Shown here in pieces: positions 7,501 to 16,679 of a DNA stretch of 20,317 nt; within the stretch, counting starts at the first letter, position 1; each line of letters begins with the position of its first letter. Location of the stretch: NCBI RefSeq assembly GCF_000003605.2, contig NW_003151268.1, forward strand, positions 108,240 through 128,556. Reading direction: 5' to 3'. The stretch is from Saccoglossus kowalevskii. Lineage: Eukaryota; Hemichordata; Enteropneusta; Harrimaniidae. The notes beneath the pieces are model-generated. The model ran no database searches. It was not told the DNA's origin and worked only from the letters and a program-made list of their open reading frames with translations. Made by a program: the position numbers and the translations under genes.

Positions 7501-10063
7501 AAGCTGTCCAGGGAATTACTTGATATAGAGCTGGGTGTGTTGTTCACATCTGTACTGCTACCTTGGGTTGAAGTTGAAATGATCCTTCTGATAACGCGTC
7601 GCCGGGTTCGCACCGTTCCCGTTCGATCAAAACTTTGTCGTTTCATTCCCACTAAATTCCCAGCTCTCCCACCGCTGATGGAATCGTTTCGTATTTTCCC
7701 GTATAGCAAACGTGAATACTTGCCAGCAGATAAATCACTCCTTTCCAGATTTCCATGTGGCGAGTGACTATCAGCATCGCTGCTGTCACTTGCAAGATGA
7801 TGTTGACGGCACAGTGATAAACGACGAGCTTTTGTCGGGTCGACTTTTAACGGAATTGAATTCTCGTCTTCAAATGACACAGTTTTCTTACTTTTGGAGA
7901 ATTCTTTTGCCACCGTCCTCACATTGACCTGGAATGGGCTGTTATCGATTTGATCACCGTCCCATATAATACTAATCTCGTGCAACCCTTCGTTGAAGGG
8001 GGTATAACTAACTTGGAACTGGCCATCACGAACACATTGATAGTCCAGTAATAACCGCTCCCCTCCTGATTCTACCTTACTCCCCTTTACACCTTTAGAA
8101 TGTCCGCGTAGACATCCTCTTCCAGCTATTTCATTTACAATCTTTTCCCTAGCCTTTTCGCCTTTGGGTCCAACTATTTGTACGAACAGGTCAGGTAACT
8201 GATTGCTTTTGGTCATGATATTGAACTTTGCTCTTTTGTCAGCCTCTCCCACATGTAAGCCGCTACCAGCCGCTGTACATTTTTCTTTGTATTTGATCAT
8301 TTCATGACTAGTGGCAGAGGTCGTTTTTTGCCCTTCGTTTTCTTCACGTGGTATCTGACTTGCGCAAAAAATACTCTCAATATACGATCGTAATTTTCCT
8401 TCTTCAACACGCGTCGGGTCAGCCATTTGTTCTGGACTAATTGGCTGTAGACAAAACATAACACAAATGCGTTGTCAACATTTTTAGACAATGTGTTAAA
8501 CTAACGTTGGTGAAATTGTGAAAAAATGAGCCAATAACTAGACAGAATAGAAATACGAAAATGAATAGTTGAATCGTTGGTGGTGTTATCAATCATACAT
8601 TAGCACAAACTAATTGCATTCGCAGGCCGGTTTTTAACATCATTGATTCTTGAACTTGAGTTTAAAACACAGTCCTTATGTACGCCTAATGCTATGTGGG
8701 AAAACACCGTCCCTTTTCTGTTTCTGTGTTATATTGCAAGGTACTTTATTTTAGCTGGAACTATTTTTTGTTAAAAATGATTTTTTAGTGTTTTGTTGAG
8801 AATTTATTTTCACTGATGTTTGGTGAGCTTATTGTAAATGATGTTTGCTGCCATCGAAATTTCTAGTGAGGTAAAAACATATCAACCGAAAACTTGAAAG
8901 TCATTCAAAGCGCATCTGTAATAGCACGATATCAACGAGCTCGAGTCAAGTGAGCAGTATCATAGCAACGAGAAAAGATAATCTACCAACCTCTTGGATG
9001 CCGAATTTCTTTGTTACCAATTTGAAGCCAAGTCTACAGTTATTGACCCTTTGCTTGGGATTCAGAAGATCGTACCGAGGACAAGCACCGGGGATGACTG
9101 CGTCGATGAGGGCGCACAGAGCGATCCCGTCACACCAGCTGGAGGTAAAGTCTGTCACTCCAAGTTTCGGTATTCGAGATTGAACCCACTCCAACAATTT
9201 TCGTTTATTTGAAGTATCTAATGAAAAAAATCGTAAGAAGACGTCAATTCTGACAACCATCTTCTTAGACTGTACTTAATAACACTATTTTGTGTATATA
9301 CACTCCGTTCTCTCGCGGTTACTAGTAACAGTGGTTCTCTGCTCAGAAATTAATGAATACATTACGCTAGCAACATATACTATGAAACATGTATTTTTAG
9401 CTAGCATGTTATTTTAACTAATTTAGCTAATCTGTAATTTCGCTAATTCAAGATGTCACTAATTTAAAATAAAGTATATCTCACATTTTTTTTTTTGACA
9501 GTTTAGCTAAATTAAGATTCAGTTAAAGCGCGGTGGTCGTCGCGCAGCGCGTGTTCGAATTACATGTAAATAAACAATGTATTTTACACGCGTTGTATAC
9601 GTCGCTATGAGTCCCATATCGAACAGGACGCGGCGTGACGACTGCCGCCCTTTAATTCATGCATGGAGTCAATTTCGCTAAAATGGCATGTATTTAAACA
9701 TGTTTTACAGTACTCTAGTCACGTGATTAATTATACACAACCACGTGACGACAAGCTAAAAACTGTAAAACTGTACCTCATTACAATATTCTCTGCTGAT
9801 AAATTAATGAATGCATAACACTAGTGACATGCACTATAGTCACGTGATTATTTAAACACAACCACGTGACGACAAGCTTGTAAAACTGTTCCAAAAACGA
9901 ACAAATTATCATAGTTCAGGACCACAATCAGAACACTATTTATTTTACTTGTGGAAGAGTTGTTTATATGTCATAACTTACCAGAACGAAACAGTTGCAT
10001 AAATCTCTCGCTGAAGGAGGGTTTGTAAATAACACTATTGAGATATCCATATTGATCAGCCAT
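4383..10063 (-). CDS. Filamin-related protein: CH domain, filamin repeat, long disordered linker, C-terminal filamin repeat
   Basis: Four minus-strand exons (10063-9982, 9217-8991, 8444-5169, 4595-4383) join in frame to 1265 residues. Residues about 30-130 form one CH domain of filamin CH2 type (KLLEWVQ, DGIALCALIDAVIPG, GIQEPISPEQM). Residues about 155-279 form a filamin Ig repeat with GSGL near its start, an insertion of about 20 residues, and DNSPFQVNV at its end. Residues about 280-1173 are polar, Ser/Asp/Asn/Lys-rich and probably disordered. Residues about 1174-1265 form a second repeat (VGAGLISGF, VGVVGP, VKWADMNIPCSPF) ending at the stop, like the last, dimerising repeat of vertebrate filamin. 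By family, filamins crosslink actin and anchor membrane or signalling partners; here CH1, which carries main actin contacts, is absent, so strong F-actin binding is uncertain. The start is the first in-frame ATG with a good context (AAGATGG). Not a canonical filamin; no symbol is assigned. Confidence 0.88.
5169..8444 (-). CDS. Filamin-like gene, 3.3-kb central exon
   Basis: A single 3276-base exon of exactly 1092 codons, phase 0 at both ends (acceptor TTTGTCTACAG, donor CAG|GTACGA). It encodes the end of the CH domain, the first filamin repeat (8291-7917), the whole low-complexity linker (about 7916-5235) and the first strands of the last repeat up to ARNNFQ. It is open throughout with no stop, which rules out a decayed gene. 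The linker holds short motifs listed separately. A folded-looking stretch rich in Trp, Tyr and Phe (NWYENIDYIDRF...EEWTELFASL, residues about 1107-1138) precedes the last repeat. Confidence 0.92.
6006..6110 (-). other. Two LC8-like binding motifs in the filamin-like linker
   Basis: KSTQC (residues 882-886) and ICIQTD (911-916) resemble the TQT-anchored recognition motif of dynein light chain LC8 (DYNLL). The second is the closer match. LC8 partners often carry such motifs in disordered regions near dimerisation domains. Confidence 0.3.
6417..6500 (-). other. Paired CPC motifs in the filamin-like linker
   Basis: Residues 752-754 and 777-779 are both Cys-Pro-Cys, in the contexts YIQCPCIW and LIYCPCNT, with 22 residues between them. 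Cysteine is otherwise sparse in the linker. Four cysteines in two close pairs could bind a metal ion or form disulfides; this is inference. Confidence 0.4.
6972..7253 (-). repeat. Three-fold LLxRK..EY peptide motif in the filamin-like linker
   Basis: Three related 15 to 16-residue segments occur: EEASTALLQRKMLEY (residues 501-515), EEPVTNMLLRKKMERY (545-560) and DELADKLLQRKLEEY (580-594), spaced 44 and 35 residues apart. Each has acidic residues, two leucines, Arg-Lys and a terminal tyrosine, as expected for a short amphipathic helix. The DNA between the units is not repeated, so the motif seems kept by selection. Confidence 0.75.
7872..7889 (-). other. PP1-docking (RVxF-type) motif in the filamin-like protein
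   Basis: Residues 289-294, KKTVSF, just after the first filamin repeat, fit the [RK]-x-V-x-F docking motif of protein phosphatase 1 regulators and are followed by acidic residues (EDEN). This is a motif match only. Confidence 0.4.
8991..9217 (-). CDS. Filamin-like gene, CH-domain exon
   Basis: A 227-base exon, acceptor TTTTTTCATTAG, encoding most of the CH domain: KLLEWVQSRIPKLG, the helix DGIALCALIDAV, and the end GIQE. The donor GAG|GTTGGT is weak, but it is the only GT that keeps phase 0 with the next exon and gives GIQE-PISPEQ, which aligns without gaps to GIPQVITPEE of human filamin A. Confidence 0.88.
9335..9383 (+). repeat. 49-bp dispersed repeat, copy A (upstream part of intron 1)
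   Basis: Begins TTCTCTGCT and ends ACTAT. It matches the equally long segment at 9789-9837 with about nine differences and no gaps, in the same orientation. Confidence 0.65.
9715..9892 (+). repeat. Duplicated module with paired CACGTG boxes
   Basis: Two 32-bp units, 9718-9749 and 9839-9870, each have GTCACGTG and its reverse complement CACGTGAC separated by the same 16 bases. The match extends through GACAAGCT and TGTAAAACTGT after each unit. They lie 121 bases apart in the first intron of the filamin-like gene. CACGTG is the canonical E-box core, but a palindromic repeat element explains it as well. Confidence 0.75.
9789..9837 (+). repeat. 49-bp dispersed repeat, copy B
   Basis: Second copy of the 49-bp unit at 9335-9383. 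It lies between the two CACGTG modules, so the intron holds an interleaved repeat complex. Confidence 0.65.
9982..10063 (-). CDS. Filamin-like gene, first coding exon
   Basis: Encodes 27 residues beginning MADQYGYLNSV and one base of the next codon. The donor is TCTG|GTAAGT. The phase-1 donor matches the phase-1 acceptor of the next exon, where the split codon becomes Asp. The ATG has A at -3 and G at +4. The same frame is open upstream to about 10216 but has no earlier ATG. Confidence 0.7.
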
Positions 10064-10215
10064 CTTTCTTGGTCGAAATAAATACTTGCAGAAGTAATGT
10101 ATGTATCGGAGTATGTTGAGATAGGTAAGAAGACTTAAACCGTACAGAATGCCACGAAAGATAATGATAAAACAGTTCTTCGTCTTCAGCCACGCCCTTT
10201 TACCGTCTCTCTGCA
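10064..10215 (-). other. Probable 5'UTR exon part of the filamin-like gene
   Basis: The minus strand has an acceptor-like TTTATATTTCAG ending at 10216 and then runs open into the coding exon. No in-frame ATG occurs before 10063. The conceptual translation is hydrophobic and has no likeness to a filamin CH1 domain, so I treat it as untranslated. It could instead be transcribed from a nearby start without this splice. Confidence 0.35.
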
Positions 10216-10339
10216 CTGAAATATAAATAGGGTATAATCAGACGTCAATTATACATTTGTATGTATGAATGCCTGTGTGTGTGTTATTACTACTTTATAC
10301 TAAAATATTTTTGGATATTTAGAGTACTAACAAATTCCC

Positions 10340-10347
10340 ACTTCCGG
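10340..10347 (-). promoter_or_regulatory. ETS-type site upstream of the filamin-like gene
   Basis: ACTTCCGG on the plus strand is CCGGAAGT on the minus strand, the consensus of ETS/GABP sites common in animal promoters. It lies about 280 bases before the proposed ATG. No TATA box at a convincing distance was found. Confidence 0.3.
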
Positions 10348-10378
10348 TCCGGTTAGACTTAAAATACACCACGAATAT

Positions 10379-10582
10379 TCACTTTTGAGATATAATTTTT
10401 GGTATGTGTTGGTTCTTGGATATTTCAGCTTCGTCGTCCTGTACTTCATTTAGTAATTCAAACTTCCCAGATTGCGTAAAAATGGAGAATTTCGGGATTT
10501 CGACATCGAAAATGCCTTGGCTTAATTGTTTGCTGAGGAATGACCGCTTAGGTACGTGCTCTGTAACTTGCAGCACATAAAC
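10379..10582 (-). CDS. Unassigned exon-like ORF upstream of the filamin-like gene
   Basis: Following an acceptor-like ACGTTTTTAG, the frame starting GTT TAT GTG CTG is open for 67 codons to TGA at 10381-10379 (VYVLQVTEHV ... HIPKIISQK). The composition is mixed and polar, like a real exon, but I recognise no family. It could be a terminal exon of an upstream minus-strand gene, a 5' exon of the filamin-like gene (a GTGAAT donor just before the stop gives the wrong phase for the downstream frame), or chance. Confidence 0.25.
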   Translation of the reverse strand, partial: VYVLQVTEHVPKRSFLSKQLSQGIFDVEIPKFSIFTQSGKFELLNEVQDDEAEISKNQHIPKIISQK

Positions 10583-10589
10583 CTAAAAA

Positions 10590-12518
10590 CGTTATGTAAT
10601 CAAAATCACAAGTAGTTGACTATCCCTGATACGGGTATTGCTAAATTACCAGCTGTGAACTTTATCAGGATTCCCATATGAAGTTACACATCATTCTAGC
10701 AAGGAAAAATATTGATTACTTTTGTGCAGGTTATACATTGTATAATGAAATAATTAATATTTCATTTTTGTTAGTGTATCTTTAATTTATTCATTAAAAT
10801 ATGTACACATTATATCTACTAGTAATTAGGGTTAGAATTGCCAAGCCAGTTTTTAAAATTATAAACAAATATTATCGTAAATAACACTGACCGTGAAATA
10901 CGCCCTTGAGAAGTGTTAATGACGGCATATTTCATATTGCAATTTTTTTTCAATTTGAATTAGTTCTATTGCAATGCATTAGTAATAATTAGTAAATATA
11001 TATATACACACATTTCTTTATTTTATTGTTGAGACTGAGTTATATATTTGTTACGTACTATAATTTATCTATATTGGAAAACGGTTATGGGGATTATTAA
11101 TTTTAATAAACAATATTCAACTATCCTTTGCAACACCAATAAGATCATAATGATAATGTTTCTTGGTCTTTGAAACTATGGGCATTGTCAGAGCATCGGT
11201 CTTATTTTGGAACTCCTGCCAGAGAAACTGCACAAATCATAAGGGCAAATTAATAGCTACTAAAGATGGTATTCCCAGAATAGTGCAAGTTGTTAAACAT
11301 AAAACTGTAATTCTCAACAACGATGAAAGGACCAGTTACTGCGACAAAGCCCTACTCCCAGCGAGACCCACCCAATACGAAACCCACTTACCACGAAAGC
11401 AACTTACCGCGAAGCTACTAGTGAATAGAATAAAATAAACAAAAATGTACGATAAACAATGTCAGTTAATTGCGTGGGTGTATAACATGATTCTATAGAT
11501 ATAACGATAGGCATTCATTTGATATCCACAGTTCAACATGAGTGCACCATTTTATTTTGTTTACTGATACAATAACTGGTAGATTATCATAGGTACGGTT
11601 GGTATTATAATAATAAGGACCTGTTGTCAAACGCGTGGTGTGTGTTTATCAACCCCGGAGGTCGACCAGTGTGACTTCTCACATTTACGTCAACCATGTT
11701 TTCAATAATCATCGTCTACATTGCATCTGACATTATTTGAACCCATGCTTGTCATGTCTAGATACAACTCATTTGGCTCATACAAACAAACAAAAACAAA
11801 CACACAGTTGTCTGAACATGGTATTACAGGTCTAATGGCATTATTAATCTGTATGAACATACATCTCTTGTTTTATCCAATCACAGCACGCTTTATATAT
11901 GTTTGTAATGACAAACTTTACACTAACTAATACAATGTATGTGAGTGGTTACTGCTTATAATATGAATAGGTTCAACGAGATAGGAACATTTTTTGAAGT
12001 GTTATAGCTTATATTTTTACCCTGCCCCTTGAAGGTTCGACAGACGAGGCGGAAATGGCACTCCTCGTTAACGTCGTTAGTAGAGCAAATAGATCTTAGC
12101 GACTCGTGAAATAAACAAGTACCTGTCAGTTTCAATTGTTATTGTGTGTGCTCTAAAGAAGTTCTAAAGATTTCGTTATAAAATACATCACATGTTTTCG
12201 TCCCGTATTGACATTTAATACAGTTTACAATTGCTGTCACGTAGCTTTTCATATTTATTGTATATACCATGTTTCAATGTATTCGTCCACATCCTGACTA
12301 CATTCAGACATTTAGCAACACTGAATTTTATCGCGGTAACATTATTAATATAGAAACAATATAATCAAATCAACATGCAATTTTGTGAATATATTCCCAT
12401 TCTCAGTTGACTTTTGAACGCACCTAAATAAATTATATTCAAACTAGATTGTGATTTATAAACTGAAATGTTCTGGTCACACACATACTCGAATTCATAT
12501 AATGGGATTAATAATGGC
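10590..12518. other. AT-rich region, no gene recognised
   Basis: Contains short AC/TA-rich runs (about 10997-11012) and a plus-strand ORF of 91 codons at 11163-11438 with no recognisable domain and no splice or promoter support. No RNA gene was seen. Confidence 0.5.
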
Positions 12519-12848
12519 GAACTAAGCATCGAGTAAGCGAACTACGCATCTAGTACGCGAACTACGCATCTAATACGCGGACTACGCATCTATAGTACGC
12601 GAACTACGCATCTAGTACGAGGACTAAGCATCTAGTAGGCCCAGTACGCATCTAGTACGCGGACTAAGCATATACAGTAGTACCCGGACTATGCATCTAG
12701 TACGCGAACTACGCATCTAGTAAGCGAACTACAAATCTAGTACGCGAACTACGCATCTTGTACATGAACTAAGCATCTATTAATAAGCGAACTACGCATC
12801 TATTAAGCGAACTACGCATCTAATACGCAGACTACGTAGCTAGTACGC
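12519..12848 (+). repeat. 20-bp minisatellite, 16 units
   Basis: The consensus unit is GAACTACGCATCTAGTACGC. Sixteen units fill 330 bases; most are exactly 20 bp, with units of 22, 25 and 23 bp at 12579, 12661 and 12766 that carry small insertions. Units differ by one to four substitutions, so the array is old or only weakly homogenised. Across each unit junction there is a near-palindrome, TAGTACGCGAACTA, centred on CGCG. Confidence 0.95.
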
Positions 12849-14669
12849 ATTTTCTTTTCACAGTAACTAAAAATGTTACGTCCAATATCGATGTATGTTA
12901 CAATTATATGTTGGGAGAGATTGTTTGGGTTGGCGTTGTGCTTGAATCAAAAAGGGACGTTCCAACAACAAAAAATACTAGCAATACATCAAAAACAATT
13001 CTCATCATCCCGAATTTTAACATTGTTACAACTCAGCACACTCATCTTATCAATGCATATTACATAGTTGAATTATAGACAACAAAAATGTCTGGTTTGT
13101 TTGGGTATGTGCGATATACACAAAGATACGTATACTGTGTATGATTGGTATCATCATGGGCGCTTAAACTGCATTTATGCATCCCTGTGTTCACCTGACG
13201 AACCTCGGTGACCCATTTGCAGGTAACACACAAATAATACTAGAAGACAAAAGTACAGCACAATACGAAGCATAATTTAGACTGGAAATCGAGTTTAATT
13301 GTGTATTCATACCATAACCCGTCGTGTGTACTATGACAATAGTCTGAATCTGGTGATACTAAAATGGACTGATTGATTAGAAATACGATACTTTGTGATA
13401 TTGAAATCTCTATTTCTTCCAGACGTTAATAATATATTAGTTTGCAATTTGTACAACCGCACCCAGTTTCAGTGCTTTTATTTGCCGTACCCATAAGGTT
13501 TTGCCACTATCCACTTCGTAAAATGCTGTCAGTAACGCCCGGACGAGTTACGACTATAAACCAATTATTGCCTTGGAGAATGACAACAAAATGGCGTCAT
13601 TGGAAACAACTAACCGTTGAACGCTCACCAATTTCTGAAATATTAACGTGAAAATCCCGCATTTTAGCGACTTCGATTATTTCAACATAATATATGAAAC
13701 CATTACTGAAACAAATATCTAATATACAAAAATAACAGTGCCGTATAACCTACCGTTCGCCAGGATAACGATTCAGATGTACGTCGCACGTTCTACGCGT
13801 CTGCAACTGTCTTGAATTTGTCCCGGTCTTATCAATTCCCGGTTTTCAGTTGATTTTACAAGCCCTTCGGGGGAAACGCAGTGCATATCGTCGAAATGAT
13901 TGCTTTTTAAAGAACAAACACTATATTTAGCATGTCTTCAACCAGTTTCCATGGAGTTAAATGAATATGCCACTGCAAACTAGTTAGCTGTTTAACGTCT
14001 CGTCCAAATATAATTTAAATTGCGGATTATTGAAGTTTGTACGAATAATATAAAGAATAATATCTCATTATAAACTCTCAACGTATCAGTTTTCTAGTGT
14101 AACAACCAGAAATGCTATATTTGAGAACACGAATGCATTTTTATTCATAGAAAATAAGAAATCAAGACAATTTTGCCAAGAAAACAAATCACTGAAAACC
14201 AAGTCAAAAACGTGAGCAAACTGCGAATTGACACGTTGCATTAACGATGAATAATACAATCATATAACATCACAAATTCAGCGGGAAATGTGTATGGGAT
14301 TGGACTAAACACGAATGACTATGTCCATAATAAATAACTCCGAGGCCGCAGATGTTTTTGGGAGCCATACATTTAAATGTTTTAGAGTTACAGACAATCT
14401 TGTTGTAGAGGTACACACTGTTATGCGTGTTTGAAATATAATAACTAAAATGTCTGGGGGTGCGATACAATAAAATAAAGTCGTATGGCCTGTTGCAGGT
14501 TTGAGTATATGTATATTATATTACTAACAACGACAGATCACCCTAATTTATTTCGATTATATCTTAGATTTATTATCTTTTGTACCTTGTAGAGTGGTTT
14601 GTATGAAATAACTACAATGAGCAATAATTTCACAAAATATTGTTTCTAGTAGTAATTAACACTATAGTG
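12849..14669. other. No gene recognised
   Basis: AT-rich sequence with only short ORFs on either strand (for example 12873-13067, 13442-13651 and 14270-14470), none with a recognisable product or a convincing exon context. Confidence 0.5.
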
Positions 14670-15095
14670 TCACACAGATGAAATCATTGATGAAAAAATT
14701 ACATGAACATTAAAGAAAACACCGTTAAAACGCACATGGCCACTTAATAAAACAAAGATGAAAGCAAGTATTAATTAACACACACATAAACATTGACGCA
14801 AACACATATGAACATTGATGAAAATGACGATGATAACAAACATGAACACTGATTGCAACATTAATAAAACAAACTTAAAGACACAGAAAAACACAGAACA
14901 GACACCGTTGAAAACATTGTTTAACACCTAAAAGCACAGATGAGAGCGCTGCTCAACACGTGAAAACACGCATGAAAACCAATAAAATCACTGATCAACA
15001 CAGATAAAAACGTTCATAAACAGCAATCATGATGAAAACAGTGATGAACACCGGGAAAAACACACTAAGACGAAAGCATTGATCAACACAAATGA
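14670..15095 (+). repeat. Degenerate A-rich, T-poor tandem repeat tract
   Basis: About 400 bases are built from variants of CATTGATGAAAACA and GAACAC, such as CATTGATGAAAA, GAACACTGAT, GTTGAAAACA and CAGTGATGAACACC. The period is irregular, and the plus strand is strongly enriched in A over T, unlike the flanks. It looks like a decayed minisatellite. Confidence 0.55.
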
Positions 15096-15385
15096 GAATA
15101 ATACAGAATTATCCATAGTAAATATCCCTTCAACATCAAATCTGATAGAATTAAATCTAGTAAACAATTTTTTATTTTGTTCAACAAAATGTACTCAGGT
15201 GAAATTGTAAACCTTATTTTGTTAAAGTCGGGCACTCCATTACTTCAGTAAATGTGTAGATGACGTCATCAACCCAGCTCTTAAGTTTTTTTTCTCACAC
15301 CATGTGCTACTTACGCGGACTCACACCATGTATAGGTAAGATGACTGTCACGTGTCATCATTCTGTGCCTATTACGTAATTGCAG

Positions 15386-15413
15386 TAATAATAATAATAA
15401 TAATAATAATAAT
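15386..15413 (+). repeat. (TAA)n microsatellite
   Basis: About nine perfect TAA units, followed directly by TTTTTATTGCATCAG. It could be the microsatellite tail of a non-LTR retroelement inserted on the minus strand, but no coding remnant is visible. Confidence 0.9.
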
Positions 15414-15684
15414 TTTTATTGCATCAGTCTACAGCAATAAATTAATAAAAGAAAGTTGAGTTAGTTAATAATAAGATAAAAGTAATAGTAACTGAAAGTA
15501 CCTATAAGTATCTATCAAAAGATCTGTAAATATACTTTCCTACTTGTTTAATAATATTTTAGTAATTAGTATGTGGGGAATTGGTCGTCATTCAAGAAAA
15601 GTGAATTGTAGGTATATTCACTTATTACAGCAGATATGTATGTGACAACGTCAAGGCAATCATTACAAATTAAAATAAATATGC

Positions 15685-15745
15685 ACATAACTCAGTTGCC
15701 TGAGTTAGAGTGCTAGGCAGATTCGAATACGTGAGCGCCCTCAAC
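15685..15745 (+). repeat. Possible tRNA-derived SINE fragment
   Basis: ACTCAGTTGCCTGAGTTAGAGTGCT followed by AGATTCGAATACG resembles the A-box and B-box arrangement of tRNA-derived SINEs (CTCAGTTGGTTAGAGTGCT and GGTTCGAATCC), with the intervening stretch shortened. It cannot fold as a tRNA gene as it stands. Confidence 0.2.
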
Positions 15746-15814
15746 GCAGTCTTGAATAAATAACAGCGGTTATACAACCGACTGACCAAATGTTCTTAAT
15801 AATACAACATATAT

Positions 15815-15843
15815 CACTACACTACACTACACTACACTACACT
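15815..15843 (+). repeat. (CACTA)n microsatellite
   Basis: Nearly six perfect CACTA pentamers in a row. Confidence 0.95.
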
Positions 15844-16679
15844 GGTTAGACGGGTAAATATACATAAATTGACGCTTGCATCATACATTTTAAAGTTACA
15901 CTCGTAATTGCACTCGTAACCACGTTGGCAAACAACATTTATATTATGTCTATGTCAGCGGTCTGGAGCGATAATCTGCATGCTTTATTTTAGTTGCATT
16001 TTATCTTCACTGAAGATAAACTAAATGTAAACGACAAACACTGTTTTATCTCTTACAATATACGTAATGCACACCCCGTTGTATAACCACCCATACTATA
16101 ATCAAGAGGATGACGTCATAACAACTTTCAGAATTCATGATTCAACATTCAGCCAAACATCCCTGGTGCAAATCGTTCAACCCTGGATATTTAGCCCAGG
16201 CTGAGAGCGGCAGGCAAAGCATGTACATATCATTGGAAGAATAAATCGTTTGTGGCTTCATGTTTTCGTTAAAATTATATACACACTTCCTATATGTTTC
16301 GTTCTCTTTCTGCTCAGTGACGTCAAAATGACGTGGACGCAACTGCACGCAATCGATCGCCATTCAGCTTGTACTGAATCTGAAAAAAACACGTTACTCT
16401 CTATTGCTGGAAGTCTGCAGTTGAAAACAAATTCCACAGTACGTCACATAGGTAATTTGTCGCTAGAGGGCGCAAAATTACTTCCAGTAGTACTCGTACT
16501 ACTCGTACGTCAATGAACAAATGTACCAAGGTATTGTTTGTTTCAACCATATAATCACGATCGGTTACAGGGAATAATAAAGGAATGCATTGCTACAAAT
16601 ATACGCAACGATGATGTTGGAAACATGTGGGCAGAAATCATTTCAGAAATAGAATAACAAAATCGATATTATGAGGTTA
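15844..16679. other. No gene recognised; short hairpin
   Basis: Holds a perfect 10-bp inverted repeat at 16000-16020 and a CTAGAGGGCGC motif near 16463. The 88-codon plus-strand ORF at 16250-16516 has no recognisable domain. Confidence 0.5.
16000..16020. repeat. Perfect 10-bp inverted repeat with GATA cores
   Basis: TTTATCTTCA and TGAAGATAAA are exact reverse complements separated by one base. Each arm contains an AGATAA core, so it could be a paired GATA-factor site or only a chance hairpin. Confidence 0.6.

Noticed and set aside
5056-7927. Several plus-strand ORFs opposite the filamin-like gene, one of 256 codons at 6658-7428
   Set aside because: They lie antisense to the open 3276-base exon, whose domains and splice sites are clear. 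Their products are Ser/Leu/Phe-rich, as expected of reverse reading, and show no domains.
10064-10216. N-terminal hydrophobic extension of the filamin-like protein
   Set aside because: The frame is open and contains a membrane-segment-like stretch, but it has no ATG and no CH1 likeness. The first ATG at 10063 has a good context.
11163-11438. Plus-strand ORF of 91 codons
   Set aside because: No domain, no promoter or splice context, and the second half reads through a loosely repeated TTACCGCGAA-type sequence.
12519-12848. CRISPR-like array
   Set aside because: Units are contiguous 20-bp tandem copies with no unique spacers, in an animal genome; it is a minisatellite.
15685-15745. A functional tRNA gene
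   Set aside because: A-box and B-box-like words occur, but their spacing is too short and no acceptor stem can be drawn; at most a SINE fragment.
16250-16516. Plus-strand ORF of 88 codons with a hydrophobic start
   Set aside because: It runs through the CTAGAGGGCGC motif common in non-coding DNA here and ends in a low-complexity GTACTCGTACTACTCGTAC run; no family likeness.
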